Positions 20,054-29,483 of a stretch of 64,000 bases of DNA are shown piece by piece. The stretch is taken from the NCBI RefSeq assembly GCF_900113575.1, contig NZ_FOPV01000014.1, positions 44,056-108,055 on the forward strand, read 5' to 3'. Under the pieces are notes generated by a model, which saw nothing but the letters and a program-made list of their open reading frames with translations, was not told the DNA's origin and did no database searches. Both the position numbers and the translations under genes were made by a program. Numbering within the stretch: the stretch's first letter is position 1; the number at the start of each line of letters is the position of its first letter. The DNA is from Nitrosospira sp. Nsp14. Its GTDB lineage: Bacteria > Pseudomonadota > Gammaproteobacteria > Burkholderiales > Nitrosomonadaceae.

Positions 20054-21572
20054 TCCTCTTTAGGTCGGCCGGGGATGTTTTCAACGCCCGTCCGATAATG
20101 AATTGTGTCAGCAATGGTATTGGACGGCCGGTGGCGCCTTTTTCCTTGCCAGACTTCCACGCCGTACCCGCTATGTCGAGGTGAGCCCATCGATATTTCT
20201 TGGTGAAACGCGACAGGAAGCAAGCGGCGGTGATGGTGCCAGCCGCACGTCCGCCAATATTAGCCATATCGGCAAAATTACTCTTCAACTGCTCCTGATA
20301 TTCATCCCATAACGGCAGGCGCCAGGCGGGATCTGCCGCCCGTTCCGCCGCACCCAGCAATTCTGCAGCCAGACCGTCGTCATTGCTGAGCAAACCCGAT
20401 GCGACATGTCCCAGCGCAATGACGCAGGCACCGGTCAAGGTCGCAATATCAACGATCGCTTCTGGCTGATAGCGTTCGGCATAAGTCAGCGCATCGCAAA
20501 GGATCAGCCGTCCCTCGGCATCTGTGTTAAGAATTTCTATTGTCTGTCCCGACATGCTTGTGATCACGTCCCCCGGCCTTGTAGCATTCCCGCCAGGCAT
20601 ATTTTCAGTAGTCGGTATGATGCCGATCAGGTTTACGGGAAGCCCCAATTTCGCGACTGCCGTTAGGGTGCCTAACACACTGGCTGCGCCACACATGTCA
20701 TACTTCATCTCGTCCATTTCCGCTGCGGGCTTCAGTGAAATACCGCCAGTATCAAAGGTGATGCCCTTGCCCACCAGTACAACCGGCTTTTCTTTCTCCG
20801 CGCCCCCCCAGTATTCCAATGCGATCAGCTTGGCAGGCTGGCGACTGCCGCGCGCCACCGCCAGCAATGCGCCCATCCCGAGTTTTTCCATGTCCTTCTG
20901 CTCCAGGACGGTAACCTTGAGCTTATGCGCTTTGGCAATGTCACGAGCCTGCTCCGCGAGGTAGGTCGGGGTGCAGAGGTTGGGCGCAAGGTTGCCCAGA
21001 TCTTTGGCGAGCTTCATGCCATCCGCGATGGCGAGACCCTGTTGCAGTGCTTCCTCTCCAGCAGCCAACTCCGGTTGCAGCCCGTTTAGGACGCCGAGCG
21101 TGACTTTGCGCAGATGCGGTTTTTTCTCCTCGGCCTTGCTTTTAAGCTGATCAAAGCGGTAGATGCTTTCCATCGCCACGATTGCGGTCTGGCTGACTTT
21201 CCAGGCGATATCACGGTTATTTACCGACACGTCATTTAAGAACACTGCCGCGTCGGCGGCGCCCGTTCCGTTCAGAACCTTGAAAGCGGCCCGGATGGAA
21301 TCTCGGTACTCCTTGTCGCCGAGTTCTTTTTCCTTGCCGAGTCCCACCAGCAATATTCGCTCGCACAGGGTGTTGGGCACCTTGTGCAGCATCAGTGTCG
21401 TACCCGCCTTCCCCTCCATGTCGCCGTTCCGCAACAGGGTGCTGATATACCCTTCGGCGAGCTTGTCCATCGCTTTTGCGGCGTCTGTCAATCGACGAGG
21501 CTCAAATATGCCCACGACTAGGCAGGCGCTGCGCTGTTTCTCGGGATTTACGCTTTTTATGCTGAATTTCAC
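20046..21572 (-). CDS. pepA: Leucyl aminopeptidase (M17), cytosol aminopeptidase
   Basis: This is a two-metal M17 aminopeptidase that removes N-terminal residues; PepA orthologues can also bind DNA as accessory factors in Xer recombination. I chose the GTG at 21572, preceded by AAGGAG, which yields MKFSIKSVNPEK and 508 residues. The catalytic and metal-binding residues lie in GKGITFDTGG (268-277), KPAAEMDEMKYDM and NTDAEGRL (349-356). It is the first gene of a probable pepA-holC operon and is divergent from ogt-xerD. The Xer link is family knowledge, not shown by this sequence. Confidence 0.94.
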   Translation of the reverse strand: MKFSIKSVNPEKQRSACLVVGIFEPRRLTDAAKAMDKLAEGYISTLLRNGDMEGKAGTTLMLHKVPNTLCERILLVGLGKEKELGDKEYRDSIRAAFKVLNGTGAADAAVFLNDVSVNNRDIAWKVSQTAIVAMESIYRFDQLKSKAEEKKPHLRKVTLGVLNGLQPELAAGEEALQQGLAIADGMKLAKDLGNLAPNLCTPTYLAEQARDIAKAHKLKVTVLEQKDMEKLGMGALLAVARGSRQPAKLIALEYWGGAEKEKPVVLVGKGITFDTGGISLKPAAEMDEMKYDMCGAASVLGTLTAVAKLGLPVNLIGIIPTTENMPGGNATRPGDVITSMSGQTIEILNTDAEGRLILCDALTYAERYQPEAIVDIATLTGACVIALGHVASGLLSNDDGLAAELLGAAERAADPAWRLPLWDEYQEQLKSNFADMANIGGRAAGTITAACFLSRFTKKYRWAHLDIAGTAWKSGKEKGATGRPIPLLTQFIIGRALKTSPADLKRND

Positions 21573-21764
21573 TGCGCGCTCCTTTGCATGGGTCTTGCCG
21601 GCGGATTGCCGAGGCCGGATAATGCGGGGATTATCGCCGGACTTCACGCATAAAGTCAAAGCGGACGGCGCGCTTCAACGCCGTTTACATGATCCCGTCG
21701 TGCTCGGGATTTGGATGCGCAACGGCGACTGCGAGGGCGACGCGGCTGACCAGAAAATACTGCC

Positions 21765-22268
21765 ATGAGCAAACAAAAGCTTGTTCGAAAACCGGGAGCA
21801 ACAGTTGATTTTCAGGCAAAACTTGCCGCGCCCTTTGCGGTTCTTGGTATCCGCATAGAGGAAGACTGGTTGACAGATATCGAGTATTTGCCCCTTGACA
21901 CGCCTACGCTTGCACCCCGAACTTCTCTTGCCAGGGAGGTATGCAATCAATTGCAAGCGTATCTCGCTGATCCTGACTTTATATTCGATTTGTCTTTGCA
22001 CATTGGCGGCACCGTACACCAGAAACGTGTATGGCGTGCGATTCAGGATATTCCCAGCGGTAAAACGTGCAGTTACGCCGATATCGCGACCCAACTCCAC
22101 TCCGCGCCACGCGCGGTGGGACAGGCCTGTGGCGCCAACCGGCTTCCCATAGTCATTCCTTGCCATCGCGTGATTGCGAAAAGCGGTGGGCTCGGCGGTT
22201 TTATGAACGCAAGCGATGGTATGCCGCTCGACATCAAGCGCTGGCTGCTAAGCCATGAGCGCGGCTGA
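21765..22268 (+). CDS. ogt: Methylated-DNA-protein-cysteine methyltransferase
   Basis: This suicidal DNA repair protein transfers alkyl groups from O6-alkylguanine to its own cysteine. The active-site motif is PCHRV at 132-136 (Cys133). The winged-helix DNA-binding region includes VWRAIQDIPSGKTCSYADIA and the arginine-finger-like segment SAPRAVGQACGANRLPIVI. At 167 residues it is near family length, and the N-terminal domain is divergent. The last 14 bp overlap the start of xerD, so the two genes are likely to be translationally coupled. Ogt and the MGMT C-terminal Ada domain cannot be distinguished with certainty here. Confidence 0.88.
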   Translation: MSKQKLVRKPGATVDFQAKLAAPFAVLGIRIEEDWLTDIEYLPLDTPTLAPRTSLAREVCNQLQAYLADPDFIFDLSLHIGGTVHQKRVWRAIQDIPSGKTCSYADIATQLHSAPRAVGQACGANRLPIVIPCHRVIAKSGGLGGFMNASDGMPLDIKRWLLSHERG

Positions 22269-23166
22269 GCTCAACGCAGGCTTGCTGGATGCTTTTTCTG
22301 ACGCTTTATGGCTGGAGGACGGCCTGTCCCGTAACACGCTCGAAAGCTATCGTAGCGATCTGGAGCAATTCGGGGCCTGGCTGACAAAACACAGGCATCA
22401 GGACAATGGTCTCATCACGGCAACCCATTCCGATCTGCTGGCCTTTATTGCATATAAGTTTTCCGCCAGGGTCAAGGCCAGCACGACGTGTCGCGAGCTT
22501 TCGAGTTTAAAGCGGTTCTATCGTTTCCTGTTGCGCGAAGGCAAAATTCAAGTCGATCCCAGCCTAAATATTGATGCGCCCAAGCTTCCCCGAAGCTTGC
22601 CTGCAAGCCTGACGGAAGCCGATATCGAGGGTCTTCTTAACGCGCCCGATATTCACGTTCCGTTGGGATTGCGCGATCGCGCCATGCTCGAGGTCCTTTA
22701 TGCCAGCGGTTTACGGGTGTCCGAGCTGGTCAGTTTGGACAGCGCCCAGATTAGCCTGAACATGGGCATAATCAGAGTGATGGGCAAGGGTGGCAAAGAG
22801 CGCCTGACGCCCTTGGGCGAGGAGGCGCTGGAATGGGTTTCGCGGTACGTCACGGGGGTTCGTCGGATACTGCTTGGCGAGAGCTCGAGCAACGCGCTAT
22901 TCATCACTTCCCGTGGTTCAGCCATGACACGCCAGGCTTTCTGGTATCTGATCAAACGCTACGCGCGCCAAGCGGGAATAGCCAAGCCGCTCTCCCCGCA
23001 TACTTTGCGCCATGCCTTCGCAACTCACTTGCTTAACCATGGCGCCGACTTGCGAGTCGTGCAATTGTTGCTCGGGCACGCCGATATTTCCACGACGCAA
23101 ATTTATACGCATGTGGCACGCGAGCGACTGAAACGGCTTCATGCTCTGCATCATCCGAGAGGGTGA
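22255..23166 (+). CDS. xerD: Tyrosine recombinase XerD
   Basis: This protein resolves chromosome dimers at dif together with XerC. The catalytic set is complete: R154 (GLRVSEL), K178 (GKGGKER), H249 and R252 (HTLRHAFATHLLNHGADLR), H275 (LLGHADIS) and Y284 (QIYTHV). The N-terminal core-binding domain (FSDALWLEDGLSRNTLESYR) is closer to XerD than XerC. The 303-residue length is typical. It begins inside the last codons of ogt. No neighbouring mobile-element genes suggest that it is anything but the housekeeping recombinase. Confidence 0.93.
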   Translation: MSAAELNAGLLDAFSDALWLEDGLSRNTLESYRSDLEQFGAWLTKHRHQDNGLITATHSDLLAFIAYKFSARVKASTTCRELSSLKRFYRFLLREGKIQVDPSLNIDAPKLPRSLPASLTEADIEGLLNAPDIHVPLGLRDRAMLEVLYASGLRVSELVSLDSAQISLNMGIIRVMGKGGKERLTPLGEEALEWVSRYVTGVRRILLGESSSNALFITSRGSAMTRQAFWYLIKRYARQAGIAKPLSPHTLRHAFATHLLNHGADLRVVQLLLGHADISTTQIYTHVARERLKRLHALHHPRG

Positions 23167-23364
23167 TGGTGCCGCATTTCGGGAGCGTGGGCGCGGAAGT
23201 AAACCTAGCTTTTACCTATAACGCCGCGGGCGGTTAACGCGAGCCCGTGGCAGCGAATGACAATCCCGAAAATATTGCAAGAACGCCGCGTGGAAATCTT
23301 TGTGGCAGAACCAAAGGAGGAGGGGCCTTCGGTGAGGCTGCCCTCGGTAACCTGTTGGGCTCGT

Positions 23365-23814
23365 CTAGGCATCCGTCTCCTTGTCCCGTACAGGGATGCG
23401 CCAGATAAATGCAGCCAGAATAATGCCAAGCACACCCAGCATGACCTTCTGCCAAAGGGTTGGCATCATCAGGATAGAACTGCTGAACGACAGCGCCAGC
23501 AGGAAATATACCCAGCGTTTCACTTGGCGCCGAATGCTGCGGTATTGAACCCAGTCGCGAATAATAGGACCCGCAATACGGTGGGCAAGAAGTTTCTCGT
23601 GAAAGTGTTTAGAACTGCGCGCAAAGCAAGCCGCGGCCAGCAGCACAAAAGGTGTGGTCGGTAGAATCGGCAGCAGTACACCCGCCGCAGCCAGTATCAG
23701 GGCCACAAACCCGGCGGCCAGATACACGGACCGGACGAAACGGGAATCGTGCAACTGTACCGCCTGTCTCTGCGAGCACTCTTTGCCTAACTCTTCGTTC
23801 AGGTGTTCCTGCAT
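23365..23814 (-). CDS. YbaN family (DUF454) inner membrane protein
   Basis: This 149-residue protein has the DUF454/YbaN pattern: a first hydrophobic segment with GVLLPILPTTPFVLLAAACFARSS, the middle HRIAGPIIRDW, and two further hydrophobic segments before a polar C-terminus. It probably has three to four membrane helices. The N-terminal 28 residues are hydrophilic and longer than in many homologues, so a later start is possible. Family function is unknown. It is convergent with xerD, with about 200 bp between them in which I see no gene. Confidence 0.85.
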   Translation of the reverse strand: MQEHLNEELGKECSQRQAVQLHDSRFVRSVYLAAGFVALILAAAGVLLPILPTTPFVLLAAACFARSSKHFHEKLLAHRIAGPIIRDWVQYRSIRRQVKRWVYFLLALSFSSSILMMPTLWQKVMLGVLGIILAAFIWRIPVRDKETDA

Positions 23815-24158
23815 CGCATAATCCTGTTCAAGGTAAACTGATGCGAAGGCGACGTTTTACCCGCTTCAGTCTGGGTGTATGTAATCGATGGAATCCGACA
23901 GTAATAGCGCCAATGAAAAACTCATGCACGGGTTCTATGCGTATAATAGGAAATTACGAAAGCGAGTGATCAGCAAGTCTATACCGATATTTGGGCTGCC
24001 TGCAGCGCCAGGCGAGGAGCAGGGCTAGCTTAAACCAAGATCAGCAGATGCAGCCGGAAGTTTGCGCCATCAGATAAATGTTCGTATTCCTGCCCAACCA
24101 TCCTGGGGCGAGAACGGATAGTTGGAATTGGATAATAAAGTCAAATTTGAGGTAAACG
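23815..24158. other. Intergenic region between ybaN-like gene and FKBP gene
   Basis: About 340 bp lie between divergent genes. One short plus-strand frame, 23888-24028 (46 codons), has a polar, basic composition but no ribosome binding site, so it is not called. The upstream signals of the FKBP gene should be in the last 100 bp. I see no clear sigma70 promoter or repeat. Confidence 0.3.
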
Positions 24159-24617
24159 ATGTCTCCTGTAAAAACACTGTTCAGTGCCTTTATATTAGGC
24201 GCCATTTTATTACCCCAGCTAGCATTTTCCCAAACCGGGCAAGGACAAGCCAGCGTGAATGAACTGATAAAGAAAGATACCAAAGTGGGAGCCGGAGAGG
24301 AAGCGACTGTCGGCAAGGCCGTGGAAGTTCATTACACCGGCTGGCTTTACGATCCGAATGCTCCTGATAAAAAGGGAACGAAGTTCGATAGTTCTCGCGA
24401 TCGCGCGGCCCCCTTCTCATTTCTGCTGGGGGCGGGGCGCGTCATCAAAGGCTGGGACCGCGGTGTTGCCGGCATGAAAGTCGGGGGGCAGCGAACGTTA
24501 ATCATTCCGCCCGAAATGGCATATGGCGCGCAAGGCGCGGGTAAGGTCATTCCTCCGAACGCCACGTTAATTTTTGACGTTGAACTCCTGGGCTTACGTC
24601 AGGGATCGACACACTGA
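24159..24617 (+). CDS. FKBP-type peptidyl-prolyl cis-trans isomerase, secreted
   Basis: This 152-residue protein has an N-terminal signal peptide (hydrophobic core [15 protein letters not shown]) and a single FKBP domain from about residue 50 to the end. Typical segments are [47 protein letters not shown], and the proline-rich active-site loop [29 protein letters not shown]. It should speed proline isomerisation of periplasmic proteins. The aromatic and Asp residues that line the FK506 pocket appear to be present. It is a single gene followed by a possible weak terminator. Confidence 0.92.
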   Translation: MSPVKTLFSAFILGAILLPQLAFSQTGQGQASVNELIKKDTKVGAGEEATVGKAVEVHYTGWLYDPNAPDKKGTKFDSSRDRAAPFSFLLGAGRVIKGWDRGVAGMKVGGQRTLIIPPEMAYGAQGAGKVIPPNATLIFDVELLGLRQGSTH

Positions 24618-24624
24618 CGTTTTG
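24596..24624 (+). terminator. Possible terminator overlapping the FKBP stop codon
   Basis: ACGTCAG (24596-24602) pairs with CTGACGT (24614-24620) around an 11-base loop, followed by TTTTG. The stem includes the FKBP stop codon, and the U-run is short, so efficiency would be modest. Confidence 0.4.
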
Positions 24625-24905
24625 TGTAAGGAATCCCTGGAGAACGTCGGAACAAAATCCTGCCCTAGATGGCGCTCGAGTTTCGGCGGTCAGCAGGGGA
24701 TGCAGCCTTGCCGCGATCTGCGTTGTCGTGCTATAGCAGGACCAGCGAATGGAGTCGTCGCCTCCTGTCGTTTATTCCATCCCGCGAAATCTACTGTGCT
24801 CCCGCGTGGACTTACTTGTTAACATATTCAGAGGTCCCTCAACTTCGGCAATAAAGCCGACTCTCACCGCTCCGTCGAATAAGTGCACACAGCCTTAAAT
24901 GCACG
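24625..24905. other. Non-coding stretch before the tRNA-tuf cluster
   Basis: No convincing gene is visible. Short plus-strand frames at 24574-24822 and 24669-24854 lack family resemblance and ribosome binding sites. The stretch ends at a probable tRNA operon promoter. Confidence 0.35.
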
Positions 24906-24934
24906 TTGACTTATCGACGTAAAGCATTCACAAT
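24906..24934 (+). promoter_or_regulatory. Probable sigma70 promoter of the tRNA-tuf operon
   Basis: TTGACT (24906-24911) and CACAAT (24929-24934) are separated by 17 bp. Transcription would start about 8 bp before the tRNA-Tyr gene, as expected for a stable RNA operon. Confidence 0.5.
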
Positions 24935-24948
24935 TAGCAGTTTCGTTT

Positions 24949-25035
<87 letters not shown>

Positions 25036-25178
25036 TCAGGCGGCTGTAAAAATCGGCTCGGCCATGGCCAGGCTGCTGGTGGCCGCGAATGGGTTTAGAT
25101 GAGAGGTGTGGTGCGACGCGCTTGATGGCTTTTCTGTGATGAGTTGGCGGATCGTCTCGATCCCGATCGTCAGATGAT

Positions 25179-25252
25179 GCGGGTGTAGCTCAATGGTAGA
25201 GCAGAAGCCTTCCAAGCTTACGACGAGGGTTCGATTCCCTTCACCCGCTCCA
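25179..25252 (+). tRNA. tRNA-Gly (TCC anticodon)
   Basis: The acceptor strands GCGGGTG and CACCCGC pair; the anticodon TCC is at 25211-25213; the T-arm GGGTTCGATTCCC is canonical; discriminator T and CCA are encoded. A spacer of about 145 bp separates it from tRNA-Tyr. Confidence 0.97.
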
Positions 25253-25328
25253 GTTCGCCGAAGAAAAGCTGGGCTTGAAGTATTGGTAAGGTCAAAGTTG
25301 TTGCAACGTGTTGTTTAGGCAGAACGCT

Positions 25329-25403
25329 GCCCATGTAGCTCAGTGGCAGAGCACTCCCTTGGTAAGGGAGAGGTCGCCAGTTCAATCCTGGCCATGGGCT
25401 CCA
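25329..25403 (+). tRNA. tRNA-Thr (GGT anticodon)
   Basis: The acceptor strands GCCCATG and CATGGGC pair; the anticodon GGT is at 25361-25363; the T-arm and encoded CCA are canonical. It lies 57 bp upstream of the tuf start, so tRNA and EF-Tu are probably cut from the same transcript. Confidence 0.97.
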
Positions 25404-25455
25404 TAGGGCATCGATTAAAAACCTGGATAGAAAAAAGTGCTTTAAAAAAGGGGAC

Positions 25456-26652
25456 CCATCATGGCAAAGAGTAAATTTGAGCGGACGAAGCCGCACGTGA
25501 ACGTTGGGACGATTGGGCATGTGGATCATGGCAAGACCACATTGACGGCGGCGATCACGATGGTATTGGCGAAGAAATTTGGAGGCGAAGCGAAGAGTTA
25601 CGCGCAGATTGACTCGGCTCCGGAAGAGAAGGCGCGCGGGATCACGATCAACACGGCGCACGTTGAGTATGAGACCACTGCACGGCATTACGCGCACGTT
25701 GACTGTCCTGGGCACGCCGACTATGTAAAGAACATGATTACTGGTGCAGCGCAGATGGACGGGGCGATTCTGGTGGTATCAGCTGCGGATGGGCCGATGC
25801 CGCAGACCCGGGAGCACATATTGCTTGCGCGCCAGGTTGGGGTTCCCTACATCGTGGTGTACATGAACAAAGCGGACATGGTTGACGATGCCGAGCTGCT
25901 AGAGCTGGTGGAGATGGAAGTTCGCGAACTGCTGTCCAAATACAACTTTCCCGGGGATGACACTCCGATTGTGATTGGTTCTGCGCTGAAGGCGCTGGAA
26001 GGCGACCAGAGCGACATAGGCGAGCCGTCCATATTCAAGCTGGCGGATGCGCTGGACAGTTACATACCGGAGCCGGTACGCGCGGTGGATGGTACCTTCC
26101 TGATGCCGGTGGAAGACGTATTTTCCATATCCGGGCGTGGCACGGTCGTGACTGGTCGGGTTGAGCGGGGTGTAGTCAAGGTTGGGGAAGAAATCGAGAT
26201 CGTGGGACTGAGGCCTACGATCAAGACCGTGTGCACCGGGGTTGAAATGTTTCGGAAGCTGCTGGATCAGGGGCAGGCTGGCGACAACGTTGGGGTGTTG
26301 CTGCGCGGCACCAAGCGCGAGGAAGTCGAGCGCGGACAGGTTCTGGCCAAGCCGGGGAGCATTACCCCGCACACGAAGTTCAGCGCGGAGATTTACGTTC
26401 TAAGCAAAGAAGAAGGTGGGCGGCACACCCCGTTTTTCCAGGGTTACCGGCCGCAATTCTACTTTCGCACCACTGACGTGACAGGTGCGATTGAACTGCC
26501 GGCAGGGACTGAGATGGTGATGCCGGGAGACAATGTTTCGGTGACGGTGAACCTGATTGCCCCGATTGCGATGGAAGAAGGGCTGCGTTTTGCCATCCGC
26601 GAGGGTGGAAGAACAGTCGGCGCCGGCGTCGTGGCAAAGGTTATTGAATAAA
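25456..26652 (+). repeat. Long direct repeat, tuf copy 1
   Basis: These 1197 bp match 43890-45086 throughout as far as I can read. Identity stops 5 bp before the start codon and 1 bp after the stop codon, while the flanks are unrelated. That pattern is the mark of gene conversion limited to the coding region. Confidence 0.9.
25461..26651 (+). CDS. tuf: Elongation factor Tu, copy 1
   Basis: EF-Tu delivers aminoacyl-tRNA to the ribosomal A site using GTP. The 396-residue protein carries GTPase motifs GHVDHGKT (19-26), the switch I region [19 protein letters not shown] (81-85) and NKAD. Domains 2 and 3 follow with the usual motifs ([21 protein letters not shown]). This copy is in the tRNA-Tyr-Gly-Thr-tuf-Trp-secE context, corresponding to tufB of enterics. 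It appears identical to the copy at 43895-45085. GGGGACC precedes the ATG. Confidence 0.98.
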   Translation: MAKSKFERTKPHVNVGTIGHVDHGKTTLTAAITMVLAKKFGGEAKSYAQIDSAPEEKARGITINTAHVEYETTARHYAHVDCPGHADYVKNMITGAAQMDGAILVVSAADGPMPQTREHILLARQVGVPYIVVYMNKADMVDDAELLELVEMEVRELLSKYNFPGDDTPIVIGSALKALEGDQSDIGEPSIFKLADALDSYIPEPVRAVDGTFLMPVEDVFSISGRGTVVTGRVERGVVKVGEEIEIVGLRPTIKTVCTGVEMFRKLLDQGQAGDNVGVLLRGTKREEVERGQVLAKPGSITPHTKFSAEIYVLSKEEGGRHTPFFQGYRPQFYFRTTDVTGAIELPAGTEMVMPGDNVSVTVNLIAPIAMEEGLRFAIREGGRTVGAGVVAKVIE

Positions 26653-26750
26653 CGCGGACGCTCCCCGGGAATTGAATAATTTCTCATTCTTGATATTCGG
26701 TGAGTCTCCTGCTTTTCTATCTGCTGTCTATGCTGTCTCAAAGGAAATAC

Positions 26751-26826
26751 AGGCCAGTAGCTCAATTGGCAGAGCGTCGGTCTCCAAAACCGAAGGTTGG
26801 GGGTTCGATGCCCTCCTGGCCTGCCA
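26751..26826 (+). tRNA. tRNA-Trp (CCA anticodon)
   Basis: The acceptor strands AGGCCAG and CTGGCCT pair; the anticodon CCA is at 26784-26786; the T-arm GGGGGTTCGATGCCCTC is canonical; CCA is encoded at the 3' end. It lies 99 bp after tuf and 167 bp before secE. Confidence 0.97.
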
Positions 26827-26993
26827 AGATAGAAAATGTCGTTGAATCACTTACTAGCCAGCGGAAGCTAAGCTTCATCAATTAACTACCATACGTTGCG
26901 TTGAATTATGGGCTGAGGGTTGTGCTTGCATGAATCAGTCCCTGCACCGCTTCATTTACTGAAAAAGCATTAAAGGCAGAGTGGGATAAAGCA

Positions 26994-27338
26994 GTGGATA
27001 AGATCAAGTTGGGATTCGCGCTACTGCTGTTGATTGCGGGTATTGCCGGTTTTTATTACCTGCGGGAAAGCGCGATGGTTCTTCGCGTAATCTCGGTGCT
27101 CTCGGGCATTGTTCTGGCGGTGGTGGTGGTCTGGTTTACTTCTCCGGGAAAACAGTTTTATGCATTTGCCAGGGAATCATCTGACGAAACCCGAAAGGTG
27201 GTATGGCCGAGCCGCAAGGAGACACTGCAGACCACCGGCATCGTGTTTGCATTTGTTCTGGTGATGGCCATTTTTTTATGGATGGTCGATGCGGGATTAT
27301 TGCTGGCAGTGAGGTATCTCATGGGACAGGAGGGGTGA
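26994..27338 (+). CDS. secE: Preprotein translocase subunit SecE
   Basis: This small membrane subunit of the SecYEG channel is 114 residues long and starts at GTG. Two N-terminal hydrophobic segments precede the conserved amphipathic region [22 protein letters not shown] and the final helix. This is the longer, three-helix form found in proteobacteria. Its stop codon overlaps the nusG start by one base (TGATG), so the two are likely to be coupled. Confidence 0.95.
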   Translation: MDKIKLGFALLLLIAGIAGFYYLRESAMVLRVISVLSGIVLAVVVVWFTSPGKQFYAFARESSDETRKVVWPSRKETLQTTGIVFAFVLVMAIFLWMVDAGLLLAVRYLMGQEG

Positions 27339-27871
27339 TGGAGAAGAAATGGTTTGTGGTTCACGCCTACTCCGGATTCGAAAAGAGCGTGCAGCGCGCG
27401 CTGAAGGAACGAATCAATCGCGCCGGAATGCAGGACAAGTTCGGGCAGATACTGGTTCCAGTTGAAGAAGTAATTGAAATGAAAGGTGGTCAGAAGAATC
27501 TTAGCGAGCGCAAGTTTTTTCCCGGTTATGTTCTGGTCGAAATGGAGATGACCGACGAAACTTGGCATTTGGTAAAAAACACCGCTAAGGTCACCGGCTT
27601 TATTGGTGGTTCGGCTACAAAGCCGACCCCGATCAGCGAGAAGGAAGTGCAGAATATTCTCCACCAGATACAGGAGGGGGTGGAGAAGCCCAAACCGAAG
27701 GTTCTTTTCGAGGCGGGCGAGGCTGTCCGGGTCAAGGAGGGTCCATTCACGGACTTTCATGGCAATGTGGAAGATGTCAATTATGACAAAAGCAAGATCA
27801 GGGTGTCGGTTTCCATTTTTGGCCGCCCCACCCCTGTGGAACTGGATTTTAGCCAGGTCGAAAAAGCTTGA
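27338..27871 (+). CDS. nusG: Transcription antitermination factor NusG
   Basis: NusG binds RNA polymerase and couples it to the ribosome or Rho. The start at 27338 gives [18 protein letters not shown], preceded by GGAGGGG; upstream in-frame codons overlap secE and are not family-like. The NGN domain includes [23 protein letters not shown], and the C-terminal KOW domain has [21 protein letters not shown]. The length is 177 residues. Confidence 0.96.
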   Translation: MEKKWFVVHAYSGFEKSVQRALKERINRAGMQDKFGQILVPVEEVIEMKGGQKNLSERKFFPGYVLVEMEMTDETWHLVKNTAKVTGFIGGSATKPTPISEKEVQNILHQIQEGVEKPKPKVLFEAGEAVRVKEGPFTDFHGNVEDVNYDKSKIRVSVSIFGRPTPVELDFSQVEKA

Positions 27872-27968
27872 AGGATAGAGGCGGGACCTTTTCAGTGTTG
27901 CGGGTCCCGTGTGTTGTCAACTGGGGAGAGCGCGGTAGCGTTCGCATGTACCCGAGAGGAGGACTATC

Positions 27969-28400
27969 GTGGCAAAAAAAATAGTCGGTTATATCAAGCT
28001 GCAGGTGCCGGCAGGCAAGGCCAACCCCAGCCCGCCAATTGGCCCCGCGCTGGGGCAGCGCGGACTCAACATCATGGAGTTCTGCAAGGCATTCAATGCC
28101 GCCACCCAGAAAATGGAGGTTGGGTTGCCGGTGCCGGTTGTCATTACCGCGTACGCCGACAAGAGCTTTACCTTCACCATGAAAACGACGCCTGCGACTG
28201 TGCTGATCAAGAAGGCGGCGGGCGTAGGCAAGGGCAGTCCCAAACCGCATACGGACAAAGTTGGGAGGTTGACACGCAAGCAGGCGGAAGAAATCGCCCA
28301 GTTAAAAATGCCGGATTTGACAGCGGCCGACATGGATGCGGCCGTTCGGACTGTTGCGGGCAGCGCCCGGAGCATGGGCGTAGAAGTGGAGGGGATGTAA
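27969..28400 (+). CDS. rplK: 50S ribosomal protein L11
   Basis: L11 binds the GTPase-associated centre of 23S rRNA. The 143-residue protein has [34 protein letters not shown] and the C-terminal RNA-binding domain ending in [10 protein letters not shown]. It uses a GTG start with GAGAGGAGG upstream. It directly abuts rplA. A short hairpin at 27892-27909 lies in the 97-bp space after nusG. Confidence 0.97.
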   Translation: MAKKIVGYIKLQVPAGKANPSPPIGPALGQRGLNIMEFCKAFNAATQKMEVGLPVPVVITAYADKSFTFTMKTTPATVLIKKAAGVGKGSPKPHTDKVGRLTRKQAEEIAQLKMPDLTAADMDAAVRTVAGSARSMGVEVEGM

Positions 28401-29093
28401 ATGGCGCATATTTCCAAGCGTCTTAAGGCGATAGCCAGCAAGGCGGACCGTAGCAAATTCTATCCACTTGCCGATGCTCTCAATATCATCAAGGAAACAG
28501 CTACGGCAAAATTCGATGAGTCGGTTGACGTGGCTGTCAATCTCGGGATTGATGCCAAAAAGTCCGATCAGGCGGTGCGTGGTTCTGTCGTTCTGCCCGC
28601 TGGTACGGGCAAATCTGCGCGGGTCGCAGTGTTTGCCCAAGGGGACAAGGCCAAGGAGGCGCTTGCAGCCGGCGCGGATATTGTGGGATTCGATGATCTC
28701 GCCGAACAGATCAAGGCAGGCAATATAGATTTTGACGTGGCTATCGCCAGCCCGGACGCCATGCGTATCGTTGGCCAGTTGGGCCAGATACTCGGCCCGC
28801 GTGGCCTGATGCCTAATCCCAAGGTTGGGACAGTTACGCCGGATGTTGCGGGAGCGGTAAGGAATGCCAAAGCGGGTCAGGTGCAATATCGGGCTGACAA
28901 GGGGGGCATTGTCCAGTGCACGATAGGCCGTGCATCGTTTGGCGTGGACGCACTGACGCAAAATTTAATGGCATTGATAGATGCGCTCAACAAGTCCAAG
29001 CCTGCCACTTCCAAAGGAATTTATCTGAGAAAAATCTCGGTCTCCAGCACGATGGGGATAGGGGTGCGGGTGGATCAGACGAGCATGCGGTAA
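28401..29093 (+). CDS. rplA: 50S ribosomal protein L1
   Basis: L1 forms the mobile stalk at the E site and represses its own operon in enterics. The 230-residue protein contains [42 protein letters not shown] and the C-terminal [12 protein letters not shown]. The ATG directly follows the rplK stop codon, as expected for coupled translation. Confidence 0.97.
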   Translation: MAHISKRLKAIASKADRSKFYPLADALNIIKETATAKFDESVDVAVNLGIDAKKSDQAVRGSVVLPAGTGKSARVAVFAQGDKAKEALAAGADIVGFDDLAEQIKAGNIDFDVAIASPDAMRIVGQLGQILGPRGLMPNPKVGTVTPDVAGAVRNAKAGQVQYRADKGGIVQCTIGRASFGVDALTQNLMALIDALNKSKPATSKGIYLRKISVSSTMGIGVRVDQTSMR

Positions 29094-29483
29094 CAATTAT
29101 GGATTTGTAAGACTTTGGGCCGCTGGAAAGACAGATCGTGTCGATCCGGCGGGTTATCAAAGACCGCTGGGGTTCTCGGCAATGCCGGACAGTAGAAGGA
29201 TCGTTGTACAGGATTTATTTACTGAACGTACTGGGCCAGAGAACTTAATTGCAGAATAGTAGATATGGATGGAAAGGATGGGGCGAAGGATTCATGTCGC
29301 CTTGCCCTTGCTTTCGCTCTTCTCTTACCCAGCGCAGATGGCGTGCCCAAACCAGGAATGATTTTACTCCTGATTTAAGGTCGCCGGTTCGCGGTGCTTC
29401 GGTTTAGGTGGCGTGGTTTTAAGCTTTAAGTTTCGCTTCTCGCCACTGGTCGGTGCCGTATTTTAACTGATGGAGAATGCACC
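29094..29483 (+). promoter_or_regulatory. Leader region upstream of rplJ
   Basis: About 390 bp separate rplA from rplJ with no gene visible. In many bacteria this position holds a promoter and the L10-L12 binding leader RNA that controls rplJL. I infer a similar role from position only; I could not fold the sequence or identify the conserved kink-turn with certainty. Confidence 0.4.

Noticed and set aside
22255..23166. Tyrosine recombinase as an integrase of a genomic island
   Set aside because: The sequence is closest to XerD in both domains, and no att-like repeats, tRNA target or cargo genes are near it.
26690..26720. TTGATA and TTCTAT as a promoter for tRNA-Trp and secE
   Set aside because: The spacing is 19 bp and the -10 match is poor, so I could not support it.
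27892..27909. Hairpin between nusG and rplK as a terminator
   Set aside because: No U-run follows, and continuous transcription of nusG-rplK is usual. It might be a regulatory element, but nothing shows that.
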